Source: Paraburkholderia kururiensis
GTDB lineage: Bacteria > Pseudomonadota > Gammaproteobacteria > Burkholderiales > Burkholderiaceae
Reading direction: 5' to 3'
DNA: 64,000 nt
Assembly: GCF_034424375.1 (NCBI RefSeq)
Contig: NZ_CP139965.1
Span: 2,542,001-2,606,000 of the forward strand
Part shown: positions 17,218-25,587 of the stretch, piece by piece
How positions within the stretch are numbered: position 1 is the stretch's first letter
Layout: every line of letters begins with the position of its first letter
Notes under the pieces: generated by a model
Seen by the model: the letters and a program-made list of their open reading frames with translations, nothing else
Database searches by the model: none
Told to the model about the DNA's origin: nothing
Position numbers and translations under genes: made by a program

Positions 17218-18228
17218 CTACAGGAAACGATGCCCCAGCCACCATCCTGCGGCGGCCAATACGGCGGACGCCGGAATGGTCAGCACCCAGGCCCAGACGA
17301 TATTGCCGGCGACGCCCCAGCGCACCGCACTCAGCTTCTGCGTGGCGCCCACACCGACAATGGCGCCGGTGATGGTGTGCGTCGTCGAGACCGGAACGCC
17401 CATCGACGAGGCGATGAAGAGCGTGAGCGCCCCGCCCGTCTCGGCGCAGAAGCCGCCCACCGGCTTGAGCTTCGTGATCTTCTGGCCCATGGTGCGCACG
17501 ATGCGCCAGCCGCCGAAGAGCGTGCCGAGCCCCATCGAGAGATAGCAGAGCCCGATCACCCAGATGGGCGGCGCATCGGCCGTCACGGACGCGTAGCCCG
17601 TGGCGATCAGCAGCATCCAGATGATGCCGATGGTCTTCTGTGCGTCGTTGCCGCCGTGGCCGAGGCTATAGAGTCCCGCCGAAATCAGCTGCAGGCGGCG
17701 GAAACGCCGGTCCACCTTGCTGGGCGGCGTGCGGAAATAGATCCACGACACCGTGAGCATGAAGAACGAGCCCAGCACGAAGCCGAGCAGCGGCGAAATG
17801 AAGATGAACGCCACGGTCTTCAGAATGCCGTCGACGTTCAGCGCGCCCCACCCCGACTTCGCGAGCGCGGCGCCCACGAGTCCGCCGATCAGCGCATGGG
17901 AAGAACTCGACGGAATGCCGTAGTACCACGTGACGAGGTTCCAGCCGATCGCGCCCATCAGCGCACCGAACACCACGTAGTGGTCCACGATGCCGGGGTC
18001 GATGGTGCCCTTGCCCACGGTCTGCGCGACCTTGAGGTGAAAGATGAAATAGGCGATGACGTTGAAAAGCGCGGCAAACGCGACGGCTTGCTGCGGCTTG
18101 AGCACGCCCGTCGAGACGACCGTGGCGATCGAATTCGCCGCGTCGTGAAAGCCGTTCATGAAGTCGAACACGAGCGAGATCATGACCAGCATGGCCACCG
18201 CCCAGATTGCGAGTTGTATCGAATGCAT
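17218..18228 (-). CDS. pitA: Low-affinity inorganic phosphate transporter (PiT family)
   Basis: 336-residue polytopic PiT symporter for phosphate. The conserved PiT repeats are seen as FDFMNGFHDAANSIATVVSTG at the N-terminus and STTHTITGAIVGVG near the C-terminus. The single-domain length of about 335 residues, without a large cytoplasmic loop, is the bacterial short form. It follows the DUF47 gene by 12 bases on the same strand, the usual pairing of transporter and PhoU-like regulator. Confidence 0.93.
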   Translation of the reverse strand: MHSIQLAIWAVAMLVMISLVFDFMNGFHDAANSIATVVSTGVLKPQQAVAFAALFNVIAYFIFHLKVAQTVGKGTIDPGIVDHYVVFGALMGAIGWNLVTWYYGIPSSSSHALIGGLVGAALAKSGWGALNVDGILKTVAFIFISPLLGFVLGSFFMLTVSWIYFRTPPSKVDRRFRRLQLISAGLYSLGHGGNDAQKTIGIIWMLLIATGYASVTADAPPIWVIGLCYLSMGLGTLFGGWRIVRTMGQKITKLKPVGGFCAETGGALTLFIASSMGVPVSTTHTITGAIVGVGATQKLSAVRWGVAGNIVWAWVLTIPASAVLAAAGWWLGHRFL

Positions 18229-18240
18229 CGTCGAGTCCGC

Positions 18241-18867
18241 TCAGGCGTTTTCCAGCACGATGCCTTCGATGATGTTCGCGAGGTCCTCGCACTTGTCGGT
18301 GATCGACTCGAGCAACTCGTAGATCGCCTTGAGCTTGATGAGCGTCTTGACGTCATCTTCCTCGCGGAAGAGCTTCGACATCGCGGTGCGCAGCACGGCG
18401 TCCGCTTCGGATTCGAGCCGGTCGATCTCCTCGCACGCCTTGAGGATCTGGCGCGCCTGCTTCATATCCGAGAGCAGTGCGACGGCGTTCTTCACCTGCG
18501 CGCTCGTGGCCGAGCAGATGTGCGCGAGCTGGCTCGCTTCCGACGTGACCGATTGCACGTCGTAGAGCCAGATCGCCGTGGCGACGTCCTCCATCAGATC
18601 GAGGATGTCGTCCATCGTGGTGATGAGCTTGTGGATTTCGTCGCGGTCGAGCGGCGTGATGAAGGTCTTGTGCAGCAGGTCGATCGCTTCGTGCGTGAGC
18701 TTGTCGGCGGCCTTTTCCGAAACCTGGATGTTCTGCTTGTGGACCTCGGCTTCCCCGAGGTTGTCGATCAGAAGCTCGAGCTCGCGGCTCGCGGAGACGA
18801 TGTGCTCTGCATGGGCGTTGAAAATTTCAAAGAACTTGCCCTCGGTGGGCATGAATCGACCGAACAT
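18241..18867 (-). CDS. DUF47 (PhoU-like) phosphate transport regulator
   Basis: 208-residue all-helical protein of the DUF47/PhoU-like group, commonly encoded just before pit genes and thought to modulate the transporter. Motifs include FFEIFNAHAEHIV, the acidic TTMDDILDLMEDVATAI and LYDVQS. Opens the DUF47-pitA operon. The 160 bases upstream, toward dnaB, hold its promoter. Confidence 0.92.
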   Translation of the reverse strand: MFGRFMPTEGKFFEIFNAHAEHIVSASRELELLIDNLGEAEVHKQNIQVSEKAADKLTHEAIDLLHKTFITPLDRDEIHKLITTMDDILDLMEDVATAIWLYDVQSVTSEASQLAHICSATSAQVKNAVALLSDMKQARQILKACEEIDRLESEADAVLRTAMSKLFREEDDVKTLIKLKAIYELLESITDKCEDLANIIEGIVLENA

Positions 18868-19027
18868 GGGAGTCCTGTAGTGGAATCAGGGTGCTGACAC
18901 AAAAGTGCAATATTGTACCGTCGCAACCCTGGGCACGCACCCGTCCCATGTCGTACCGCGGCGTTCTTGCCACGGCTTGGTGCAAGAAGCACCTTGAGCG
19001 TGAGTTCAAGGCGCCACTAAAGCGCCC

Positions 19028-20413
19028 TCATTCCCCACCGTAGAAATTCTGCGGGCCAGCGAAGTTGTCGAACTTGGTGAACTGGCCGTGGAACGTGAGA
19101 CGCACCGGGCCGATCGGACCGTTACGCTGCTTGCCGATGATGATTTCCGCGGTGCCCTTGTCCTGGCTGTCCGGGTTATACACCTCGTCGCGGTAGATGA
19201 AGAGAATCACGTCCGCGTCCTGTTCGATAGCGCCCGACTCGCGCAGATCCGACATCACCGGGCGCTTGTTCGGCCGCTGCTCCAGGCCCCGATTGAGCTG
19301 CGAGAGCGCGATCACGGGCACGTCCAGCTCTTTGGCGAGACTCTTGAGCGAACGCGAAATTTCGGAGATCTCGGTCGCGCGGTTCTCGCCCTGCGACGAG
19401 CCGCTCATCAGCTGGAGATAGTCGACGATGATGAGCCCGAGCTTGCCGCATTGCCGCGACAGACGCCGCGCACGCGAGCGCAGTTCCATCGGGTTGAGGC
19501 CACCCGTTTCGTCGATGAAGATTTGCGCCTCGCTCATTTTCTGCACGGCGTGCGTGAGCTTCGGCCAGTCCTCGTCGGTGAGACGACCGGTACGCATGCG
19601 GTGCTGGTCGAGCCGGCCCACGGAGCCGAGCATCCGCATGATGAGTTGCGTGCCCGGCATTTCCATCGAAAACACGGCAACCGGCAAGCCATACTCCACG
19701 GCCACGTATTCGCCGATGTTCATCGAAAAGGCGGTCTTACCCATCGAGGGCCGGCCCGCCACGATGATCAGTTCGCCGCCGTGCATGCCGGAAGTCATGC
19801 GGTCGAGGTCGACGAAACCGGTGGGCGTGCCCGTCACGTCGCTCGGATTGGCCGTGTGGTACAGCGTGTCGATGCGCTCCACCACCTGCGTGAGCAGCGG
19901 TCCGATTTCGAGGAAGCCCTGAGTGCCGCGCGCGCCGTCTTCGGCAATCGAGAACACCTTGGCTTCGGCCTCGTCGAGCAGTTGCCGAACTTCCTTGCCC
20001 TGGGGATTGAATGCGTCGGCCGAAATTTCGTCTGCGACCGACACGAGCCTGCGCAGCACGGCACGATCGCGCACGATTTCCGCGTAGCGGCGGATATTGG
20101 CGGCACTCGGCGTGTTCTGCGCCAGCGCGTTCAGGTAGGCGAGACCGCCTACTTCGTCCGCCTTGCCCGAGGTGCCGAGCGCCTCGTAGACCGTGACCAC
20201 GTCGGCCGGACGCGAGCCCGCAATGAGCCTGCCGATGTGCTCGAAAATGATCCGGTGGTCGTAGCGGTAGAAGTCGCTCTGGGAGAGAAAGTCGGCGATC
20301 CGGTCCCAGGCGCCGTTGTCGAGCAGCAGACCACCGAGCACCGACTGCTCGGCCTCGATCGAATGCGGCGGGACTTTCAGCGACTCGATTTGGGGATCTT
20401 TCGGTGCATTCAT
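19028..20413 (-). CDS. dnaB: Replicative DNA helicase
   Basis: 461-residue hexameric 5'-3' helicase of the replication fork. The N-terminal DnaG-interacting domain is near 14-120 (PHSIEAEQSVLGGLLLDN). The RecA-like ATPase domain has Walker A GRPSMGKTAF at 220-229, Walker B GLIIVDYLQLM, and a C-terminal EQDADVILFIYRDE region. I chose the ATG at 20413 (MNAPKD) over a TTG three codons upstream. No intein is present. It lies 240 bases after rplI, separated by a terminator. Confidence 0.96.
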   Translation of the reverse strand: MNAPKDPQIESLKVPPHSIEAEQSVLGGLLLDNGAWDRIADFLSQSDFYRYDHRIIFEHIGRLIAGSRPADVVTVYEALGTSGKADEVGGLAYLNALAQNTPSAANIRRYAEIVRDRAVLRRLVSVADEISADAFNPQGKEVRQLLDEAEAKVFSIAEDGARGTQGFLEIGPLLTQVVERIDTLYHTANPSDVTGTPTGFVDLDRMTSGMHGGELIIVAGRPSMGKTAFSMNIGEYVAVEYGLPVAVFSMEMPGTQLIMRMLGSVGRLDQHRMRTGRLTDEDWPKLTHAVQKMSEAQIFIDETGGLNPMELRSRARRLSRQCGKLGLIIVDYLQLMSGSSQGENRATEISEISRSLKSLAKELDVPVIALSQLNRGLEQRPNKRPVMSDLRESGAIEQDADVILFIYRDEVYNPDSQDKGTAEIIIGKQRNGPIGPVRLTFHGQFTKFDNFAGPQNFYGGE

Positions 20414-20541
20414 GGTCGGCAATTATCGACGAAATCCGGAGCGGCGGGAACCGGTGCGGGCGCCGTCCCAACGAAGCGCGACAGCAGCCGGAAGCCCCCG
20501 GAAGCGGCCGAAGAGAAGCGAAAAAGGGGAAAGCGGAGAAG

Positions 20542-20574
20542 AAAAAAGGCAGAAGCCGAACAACGGCTCCTGCC
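20542..20574 (-). terminator. Rho-independent terminator after rplI
   Basis: On the minus strand GGCAGGAGCCG-TTGTT-CGGCTTCTGCC is followed by TTTTTTC. It closes the rpsF-priB-rpsR-rplI operon before dnaB. Confidence 0.88.
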
Positions 20575-20652
20575 TTGGTGTACTGCGATGCTAACGGCCG
20601 GCGTGCGAAGCAAACCCGCGAGGCAAACGCCCGCGACCGGCCGCCGCCGTCT

Positions 20653-21105
20653 TTAGACGTGCTCGCCGAGCACCGACACGGTGACGTCGACCACGACGTC
20701 CGTGTGCAGCGCGACTTGCACCGGGTGGTCGCCGACCATCTTCAGCGGACCTTCCGGCAGGCGAACCTGCGCCTTCTCGACTTCGAAGCCTTGCTTCTTG
20801 AGCGCTTCGGCGATGTCGGCGTTCGTGACCGAGCCGAACAGACGGCCGTCCACGCCGGCCTTCTGCGCGATCTGCACGGTCAGACCGGCCAGCTTCTCGC
20901 CTTGTGCCTGCGCGGCTGCCAGCTTTTCGGCGGCGACCTTTTCGAGCTCGGCGCGGCGCACTTCGAATTCGGCGATGGCCTCCTTCGTGGCACGACGGGC
21001 GCGCTTTTGCGGGATCAGGAAGTTACGTGCGTAACCGTCCTTGACCTTAACGATGTCGCCCAGGTTACCCAGATTGACGACCTTTTCCAGAAGAATGATT
21101 TGCAT
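20653..21105 (-). CDS. rplI: 50S ribosomal protein L9
   Basis: 150-residue L9, which binds 23S rRNA domain V. The signature MQIILLEKVVNLGNLGDIVKVKDGYARNFLIP is at the N-terminus, followed by the long connecting helix and the C-terminal domain (about 80-150). The start follows AAGGAG at ideal spacing. Last gene of the rpsF operon. Confidence 0.98.
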   Translation of the reverse strand: MQIILLEKVVNLGNLGDIVKVKDGYARNFLIPQKRARRATKEAIAEFEVRRAELEKVAAEKLAAAQAQGEKLAGLTVQIAQKAGVDGRLFGSVTNADIAEALKKQGFEVEKAQVRLPEGPLKMVGDHPVQVALHTDVVVDVTVSVLGEHV

Positions 21106-21136
21106 TCGGATGCTCCTTGTTGCGTCGTCGTTCGGG

Positions 21137-21412
21137 TTAAGCCTTGTGCTGGTCGGTGTACGGCATCAGCGCGAGGAAACGCGCGCGCTTGATCGCCGTG
21201 TCCAGCTGGCGCTGGTAGTGCGCCTTCGTACCCGTGAGACGCGCCGGCGTGATCTTGCCGTTTTCGCCGATGAAGTCCTTCAGCGTTTCGATGTCCTTGT
21301 AGTCGATCTGCTCGACGCCAGCTGCCGTGAAACGGCAGAACTTCTTGCGCTTGAAGAGCGGGTTCTGTTGCTGACGACGCTTGTCGAATTTCTTGCCAGT
21401 CGGGCGGGCCAT
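21137..21412 (-). CDS. rpsR: 30S ribosomal protein S18
   Basis: 91-residue S18, binding next to S6 on the platform of the small subunit. The core CRFTAAGVEQIDYKDIETLKDFI and GKITPARLTGTKAHYQRQL are classic S18 sequence. It starts two bases after the priB stop, so it is translationally coupled. Confidence 0.98.
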   Translation of the reverse strand: MARPTGKKFDKRRQQQNPLFKRKKFCRFTAAGVEQIDYKDIETLKDFIGENGKITPARLTGTKAHYQRQLDTAIKRARFLALMPYTDQHKA

Positions 21413-21414
21413 GT

Positions 21415-21714
21415 TCAGTCCTTTCCTGTGTACTGCAGTTCTGTGATGTGAAACACCAGGGTTCGCGCGTTGCGGCTCTTCTTCGCAAGAAAACCGGTGA
21501 AGAGCGCTTCGACGCCCATCTCGCAGCTTTCCAGCTTGCCGCTCGCCTCGCCGGCCGCCACGGCCGGCATCGTCAGTTCGATCTGCCGGGCAATGCCGGC
21601 TTCGACGACTTCGGCGTGGTGCTGCAACGTACAGCTTGCGATCGGAACGCCGGCCGGGGTGTACCGCACCGGTTCGCGTTCAACGATGGTTGCCGTGAGC
21701 TGCAGCCTGTTCAC
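21415..21714 (-). CDS. priB: Primosomal replication protein N
   Basis: 99-residue OB-fold single-strand DNA binding protein acting with PriA in replication restart. MNRLQLTATIVEREPVRYTPAG and the C-terminal VFHITELQY strand match PriB. The start is GTG at 21714. The position between rpsF and rpsR is the classic location in beta- and gamma-proteobacteria. Confidence 0.93.
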   Translation of the reverse strand: MNRLQLTATIVEREPVRYTPAGVPIASCTLQHHAEVVEAGIARQIELTMPAVAAGEASGKLESCEMGVEALFTGFLAKKSRNARTLVFHITELQYTGKD

Positions 21715-21758
21715 GTGGGCCGTGAGCGAAACGCTTCCCTGATGGCTTGTGCTCTCTC

Positions 21759-22130
21759 TTAAGCCTGCGCTTCGGAAGGCTGGGCAGCCGCCTTGCGGGC
21801 TTCTTCGCGCTGCACTTCCTTCATCATCGGCGACGGGCCGGTTTCAGCCTTCTTCATCTTGACGATGAGGTGGCGCAGCACGGCGTCGTTGAACTTGAAC
21901 GCGTGTTCCAGCTCGTCCAGCGTGGGCTGGTCGCATTCGATGTTCATGCAGACGTAGTGAGCCTTCGCGAGTTTCTCGATCATGTAGGCCAGCTGGCGAC
22001 GGCCCCAGTCTTCGATACGATGGACCTGGCCGCTGTGCGACGTGACCATGGACTTGTACCGCTCGATCATCGCGGGCACCTGTTCGCTCTGGTCCGGGTG
22101 CACGATGAAGACGATTTCGTAATGACGCAT
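21759..22130 (-). CDS. rpsF: 30S ribosomal protein S6
   Basis: 123-residue S6. MRHYEIVFIVHPDQSEQVPAM at the N-terminus and GRRQLAYMIEKLAKAHYVCMN are typical. The frame is open upstream, but the ATG at 22130 has AAGGAGTGTGT before it and matches the family start. First gene of the rpsF-priB-rpsR-rplI operon. The tail KAAAQPSEAQA is low complexity. Confidence 0.97.
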   Translation of the reverse strand: MRHYEIVFIVHPDQSEQVPAMIERYKSMVTSHSGQVHRIEDWGRRQLAYMIEKLAKAHYVCMNIECDQPTLDELEHAFKFNDAVLRHLIVKMKKAETGPSPMMKEVQREEARKAAAQPSEAQA

Positions 22131-22353
22131 ACACACTCCTTGTGGATAGAAGCCACCCGGGCGTCGGAACCGGTGTGGCAAGTGAGAAGCCGGAGAGTGT
22201 AACCCGAATGGCCGGGGCACGCAAGGATTGCGGAGAATTGGACGCCAGATTCGGCCGTGTTTTCAAGGACTTGACGGGCGGGCAGGCCGGCTTTGTCCAG
22301 AAGCGCCCCCAGTTACCTGATGTCGCACGGCGCTGGCCCCGCCCTCGCTCCCC

Positions 22354-23469
22354 TCACGCGCCGCCGCCCAGCCGCGCCGCCAGCGCTGCCTGGAAGCCGT
22401 CCAGCACGGACGATTCGGCATCGCTCACCGCCCACCAGGTCATGCCGGCCGCCTGCCAGCGGCGTACGGCATAGCCGTCCGACTGCGTGGCGAGCGGCGC
22501 GCGCTCGCCACGCTTCGCCGCATCGGCCGTGGGCAGCACATAGACGTCGATCACGTGCTTGCGGTAGCGATAGATCAGCACGGCGACGCGCCGATGCGCC
22601 ACGTAGTCGAGCCGGCCGCCCGTCAGCGCGAAGCCGCTCGCCGCGAGGTCTTCCACCGGCGGCGCGTAGTCGAGCCGCCCGTTGAACCAGGGCTTGACGG
22701 TGTGCTGGTCGGTGGAGACGACGTCGATGTCGCGTCCGGAAAGCTCCGCCCGCACGTGGCTCGCGACGAGTTCGTCGACGAACGGGCCGCTCCCGGCCGG
22801 CCTGCGCACCAGCAGCACGGCTGTCGCAACCGCTGCCACGAGCAGGAGCCCCACGCCGGCGAACAGGCCCCCGCGGAACATTGCCACTGCGCCCCCGCCG
22901 CTCGACCAGCCTGCCCTACCGCCCCAGCCGCCGTGCCCGGCACGCGCACCTGACGCGCCGGAGGGCCGGAAAGCGTCCGCCAGCCACGACAATGGCCCAC
23001 GAGGACGCGCACGCGCACCATTGCTCACGCCACCCGCCACGGCCGCACCCGCGCCGTTGCCATGGCCCGTGCCGTTGCCTGCGCTCGCGGCGCCGGGTCC
23101 CATGTAGTCGGCCTCCCCGCCGCCGCCCGTATCGTCGGCCTTCCGCACGTCCGGTGCGAGCCGCCGGTCCCGCCTCTCATCCGGCTCCTGCTGCGCGTCC
23201 CCTCCTGCCGCAGCGCCGGAGACCGGGGAGTGCGTCAGCACGGGCACCTCCGCAGGCAGCGTCGCGACGATGCGCGCCCTCAGCGCCTCGGGCGCCCGGT
23301 AGTAGCGCCCGCTGTGCCGCACCGTACCGGCCAGTACCGCGAGTGCAGCGCGCGCTTCGCGGCATGCGGCGCAACCGTCGACGTGTTGCTGCACACGCAG
23401 CGCTTCGAGCGCCGGCAGTTCGCGATCGAAATCCGCATCGAGCAGCAGACGCGCTTCCTTACATTCCAT
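22354..23469 (-). CDS. Zinc-finger transmembrane anti-sigma factor
   Basis: 371-residue partner of the upstream ECF sigma factor. A ZAS-type zinc motif, HVDGCAAC (H-x3-C-x2-C), lies near residue 29, expected to bind and hold the sigma factor in the cytoplasm. A Gly/Ala-rich linker follows, then one membrane helix (about 225-248, GLFAGVGLLLVAAVATAVLLV), then a periplasmic domain with YRYRKHVIDVYVLP. The ATG at 23469 overlaps the sigma stop by 11 bases, so the two are translationally coupled. The signal sensed is unknown. Confidence 0.88.
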   Translation of the reverse strand: MECKEARLLLDADFDRELPALEALRVQQHVDGCAACREARAALAVLAGTVRHSGRYYRAPEALRARIVATLPAEVPVLTHSPVSGAAAGGDAQQEPDERRDRRLAPDVRKADDTGGGGEADYMGPGAASAGNGTGHGNGAGAAVAGGVSNGARARPRGPLSWLADAFRPSGASGARAGHGGWGGRAGWSSGGGAVAMFRGGLFAGVGLLLVAAVATAVLLVRRPAGSGPFVDELVASHVRAELSGRDIDVVSTDQHTVKPWFNGRLDYAPPVEDLAASGFALTGGRLDYVAHRRVAVLIYRYRKHVIDVYVLPTADAAKRGERAPLATQSDGYAVRRWQAAGMTWWAVSDAESSVLDGFQAALAARLGGGA

Positions 23470-24313
23470 CGAAGGCCTCCGATGCAGAGTTGTCAGGACG
23501 GGCGCGGCGCGCGGCGTCGCCGCCCGGACGAGGCGGCCGGCCCGCAAGACCGCCTGTCTGCGGCTCCTGCTTCGCCTGCGGCGGCCGTCCCGGCGCGCCG
23601 CCGAGCAGCGCGGCAAGCTTGCGGCGAGCGCGCGCGAGGCGCGACATCACGGTGCCGACCGGCAGATCGGCAATGACCGCGATCTCGCGGTAGCTCAGAT
23701 CCTCCATTTCGCGCAGCACCAGTACTTCGCGAAATTCGGGTGGCAACTGTTCGAGGGCTTCGTGCACGCGCCGCGCGTCTTCCTCCCGAATCAGCAGCGC
23801 CTCGGGATCGAGACCGCCCACGCTCCATCCGTCGAGCGCAATCTCGCCGTCGTTACCGTCGTTGTCGTCGAAGGGCGCGACTTCGTGCGCGTTGGCGCGG
23901 CGCCGCCACTCGGTGTACCAGGTGCGCCGCACGATGGTGAGCAGCCACGGCCTGGCGCTGTCGCCATGAAAGGTGTCGAAGAAGCGGAACGCACGCACGC
24001 AGGCTTCCTGGACGACGTCTTCTGCATCGCTCGGGTTGCCGCAGAGCCAGCGCGCGAGGTTGTAGGCCGCATCCAGATGCGGCAGCGCGAGTTGCTGGAA
24101 GCGCAGACTGCGCGCGGCGGCATGCGCGCCGCAGGCGCCATCGTCCGCGGGGCCTTCGGTACGGCCCGAGCGGGCGTCCTCTGCGTCGGCGCTGCCAGTC
24201 AGGCTGTCACCCACGCCTTCACCCGCGCTCGCCCCGCGCGCCGCCTTGCCCGCCTCATCCGCCGTGCTTGCCACGTCGCCGCCTTGCCTGCCCTCGTCCA
24301 AGGTTTGCGCCAC
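23459..24313 (-). CDS. ECF sigma factor (RpoE-like)
   Basis: Extracytoplasmic-function sigma-70 factor. The sigma-2 region lies near residues 70-140 (NPSDAEDVVQEACVRAFRFF). The sigma-4 helix-turn-helix lies near 180-232 (LPPEFREVLVLREMEDLSY, then GTVMSRLARAR). About 65 polar Gly/Ala/Asp-rich residues precede sigma-2 and about 50 Pro/Gly-rich residues follow sigma-4; both extensions are unusual. The start, GTG at 24313, is uncertain because the N-terminal part is low complexity and has no clear ribosome site. Confidence 0.88.
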   Translation of the reverse strand: MAQTLDEGRQGGDVASTADEAGKAARGASAGEGVGDSLTGSADAEDARSGRTEGPADDGACGAHAAARSLRFQQLALPHLDAAYNLARWLCGNPSDAEDVVQEACVRAFRFFDTFHGDSARPWLLTIVRRTWYTEWRRRANAHEVAPFDDNDGNDGEIALDGWSVGGLDPEALLIREEDARRVHEALEQLPPEFREVLVLREMEDLSYREIAVIADLPVGTVMSRLARARRKLAALLGGAPGRPPQAKQEPQTGGLAGRPPRPGGDAARRARPDNSASEAFDGM

Positions 24314-24424
24314 CCCGGCCCTCCCGGTCGTTCATCGTCTCGCCGTCCGCGCGTGCGCCGGGCGTCGGTCTCGGCCATCGCCACCCCACACACTCGTGCG
24401 CCACGTTTCCCCCGGCAATACCGG

Positions 24425-25366
24425 TCACACCGCGAGTTTATTCCCGGCCTCGGTGGCGGCGATGCTCCGCCAATACCCTGGCTGGGCGTAGACGTCCTTC
24501 AGGTAATCGATGAAATAGCGCACCCGGGCAGGCACGTAGCGCTGTTGCGGGTACACGGCGAGGATGTCGTAGTCGGGCAGCGCGAACTCGTCGAGCACGG
24601 TTTCCAGCTCGCCGCGTGCAAGCTGTTCCTCGACTTCCCAGGTCGACCGCCAGCCAAGGCCCAGCCCCTCGGACACCCAGCGGTGCAGCAGTTCCCCGTC
24701 GTTGCAGTCGAGCGTGCCGCCCACCCGCACCGTGACGAGCTTGCCGTTGCGGCGGAAATACCAGCCGCGGTTCTGGCCGCCCTGCAGGTTGAACGCGAGG
24801 CAGTTGTGGCGCGGCAGGTCTTCGAGCGTCTTCGGCTTGCCGTGCCGGCTGAAGTATCCCGGCGTGCCGCAGACCACACGCCGGTTCGACGCCAGCTTCA
24901 CCGCGACGAAATTCGGATCTACCGCCCCGCCGATGCGAATCGACAGATCGTAGCCCTCGCGCACGAGGTCCACCACGCGGTCGGTCAGGTTGAAGGAGAT
25001 TTGCAGCCCCGGTTTGTCGGCGAGAAACGCGGGCGCGAGCGGCGCCACGTGCTTGCGCCCGAAGGCCGCGGGCGCCGAGACGATCAGATGGCCGTTCACC
25101 GCGCGCCGGCCCGCCGCCAGCTCGTTTTCGGCCTGCTCCCATTCGGTCAGCAGTCCGCGGCAGCGTTCGAGGAACGCGGCGCCTTCCTCGCTCACCACGA
25201 GCCGCCGCGTGGAGCGGTACATCAGCTTCACGCCGAGGCGCTTTTCGAGCGCATCGATACGCCGCCCGAGGATCACCGGCGACACGCCTTCTTCGAGCGC
25301 CGCGGCCGCAAGGCTGCCGGCCTCGGCCACACGCACGAACGTCTCGATCTGCTTGAAGCGGTCCAT
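24425..25366 (-). CDS. LysR-family transcriptional regulator
   Basis: 313-residue LysR regulator. The winged HTH is at 1-65 (MDRFKQIETFVRVAEAGSLAAAA) and a substrate-binding domain follows (about 90-300). The ATG at 25366 follows AGGAG. It is divergent from gcl, so it probably controls the glyoxylate genes, responding to a pathway metabolite (inference from position). Two dyads in the shared intergenic region are candidate operators. Confidence 0.92.
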   Translation of the reverse strand: MDRFKQIETFVRVAEAGSLAAAALEEGVSPVILGRRIDALEKRLGVKLMYRSTRRLVVSEEGAAFLERCRGLLTEWEQAENELAAGRRAVNGHLIVSAPAAFGRKHVAPLAPAFLADKPGLQISFNLTDRVVDLVREGYDLSIRIGGAVDPNFVAVKLASNRRVVCGTPGYFSRHGKPKTLEDLPRHNCLAFNLQGGQNRGWYFRRNGKLVTVRVGGTLDCNDGELLHRWVSEGLGLGWRSTWEVEEQLARGELETVLDEFALPDYDILAVYPQQRYVPARVRYFIDYLKDVYAQPGYWRSIAATEAGNKLAV

Positions 25367-25421
25367 GTTCGTCTCCTGAGCAGTGGCCGGTCCGACCCGC
25401 AACCGCCATTCGATACTTTTT

Positions 25422-25435
25422 GTTTCGTATTAAAC
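25422..25435. promoter_or_regulatory. Dyad GTTT-N6-AAAC in the lysR-gcl intergenic region
   Basis: A perfect dyad, GTTTCGTATTAAAC, flanked by a longer ATAC/GTAT symmetry on its left side. It lies 56 bases before the LysR start. Candidate LysR autoregulatory or activator site. Confidence 0.4.
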
Positions 25436-25451
25436 GACCGGCACTGATCTT

Positions 25452-25465
25452 ATCAAACCTTTGAT
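25452..25465. promoter_or_regulatory. Palindrome ATCAAACCTTTGAT between lysR and gcl
   Basis: A 14-base dyad (ATCAAA, CC, TTTGAT) located 30 bases from the first dyad (start to start) and about 120 bases before gcl. The spacing of roughly three helical turns would suit a LysR tetramer. Confidence 0.4.
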
Positions 25466-25587
25466 GCACCCCTAAAGTGCCTCTCAACAGGCGCTTTTCC
25501 GTGATCCGTCGCCCGGTTCGACGGGCAATCCGACGGGCATTACGCGCCACCCGCTTCCACCGATATTGAGAACTTCAGGAGACACGC

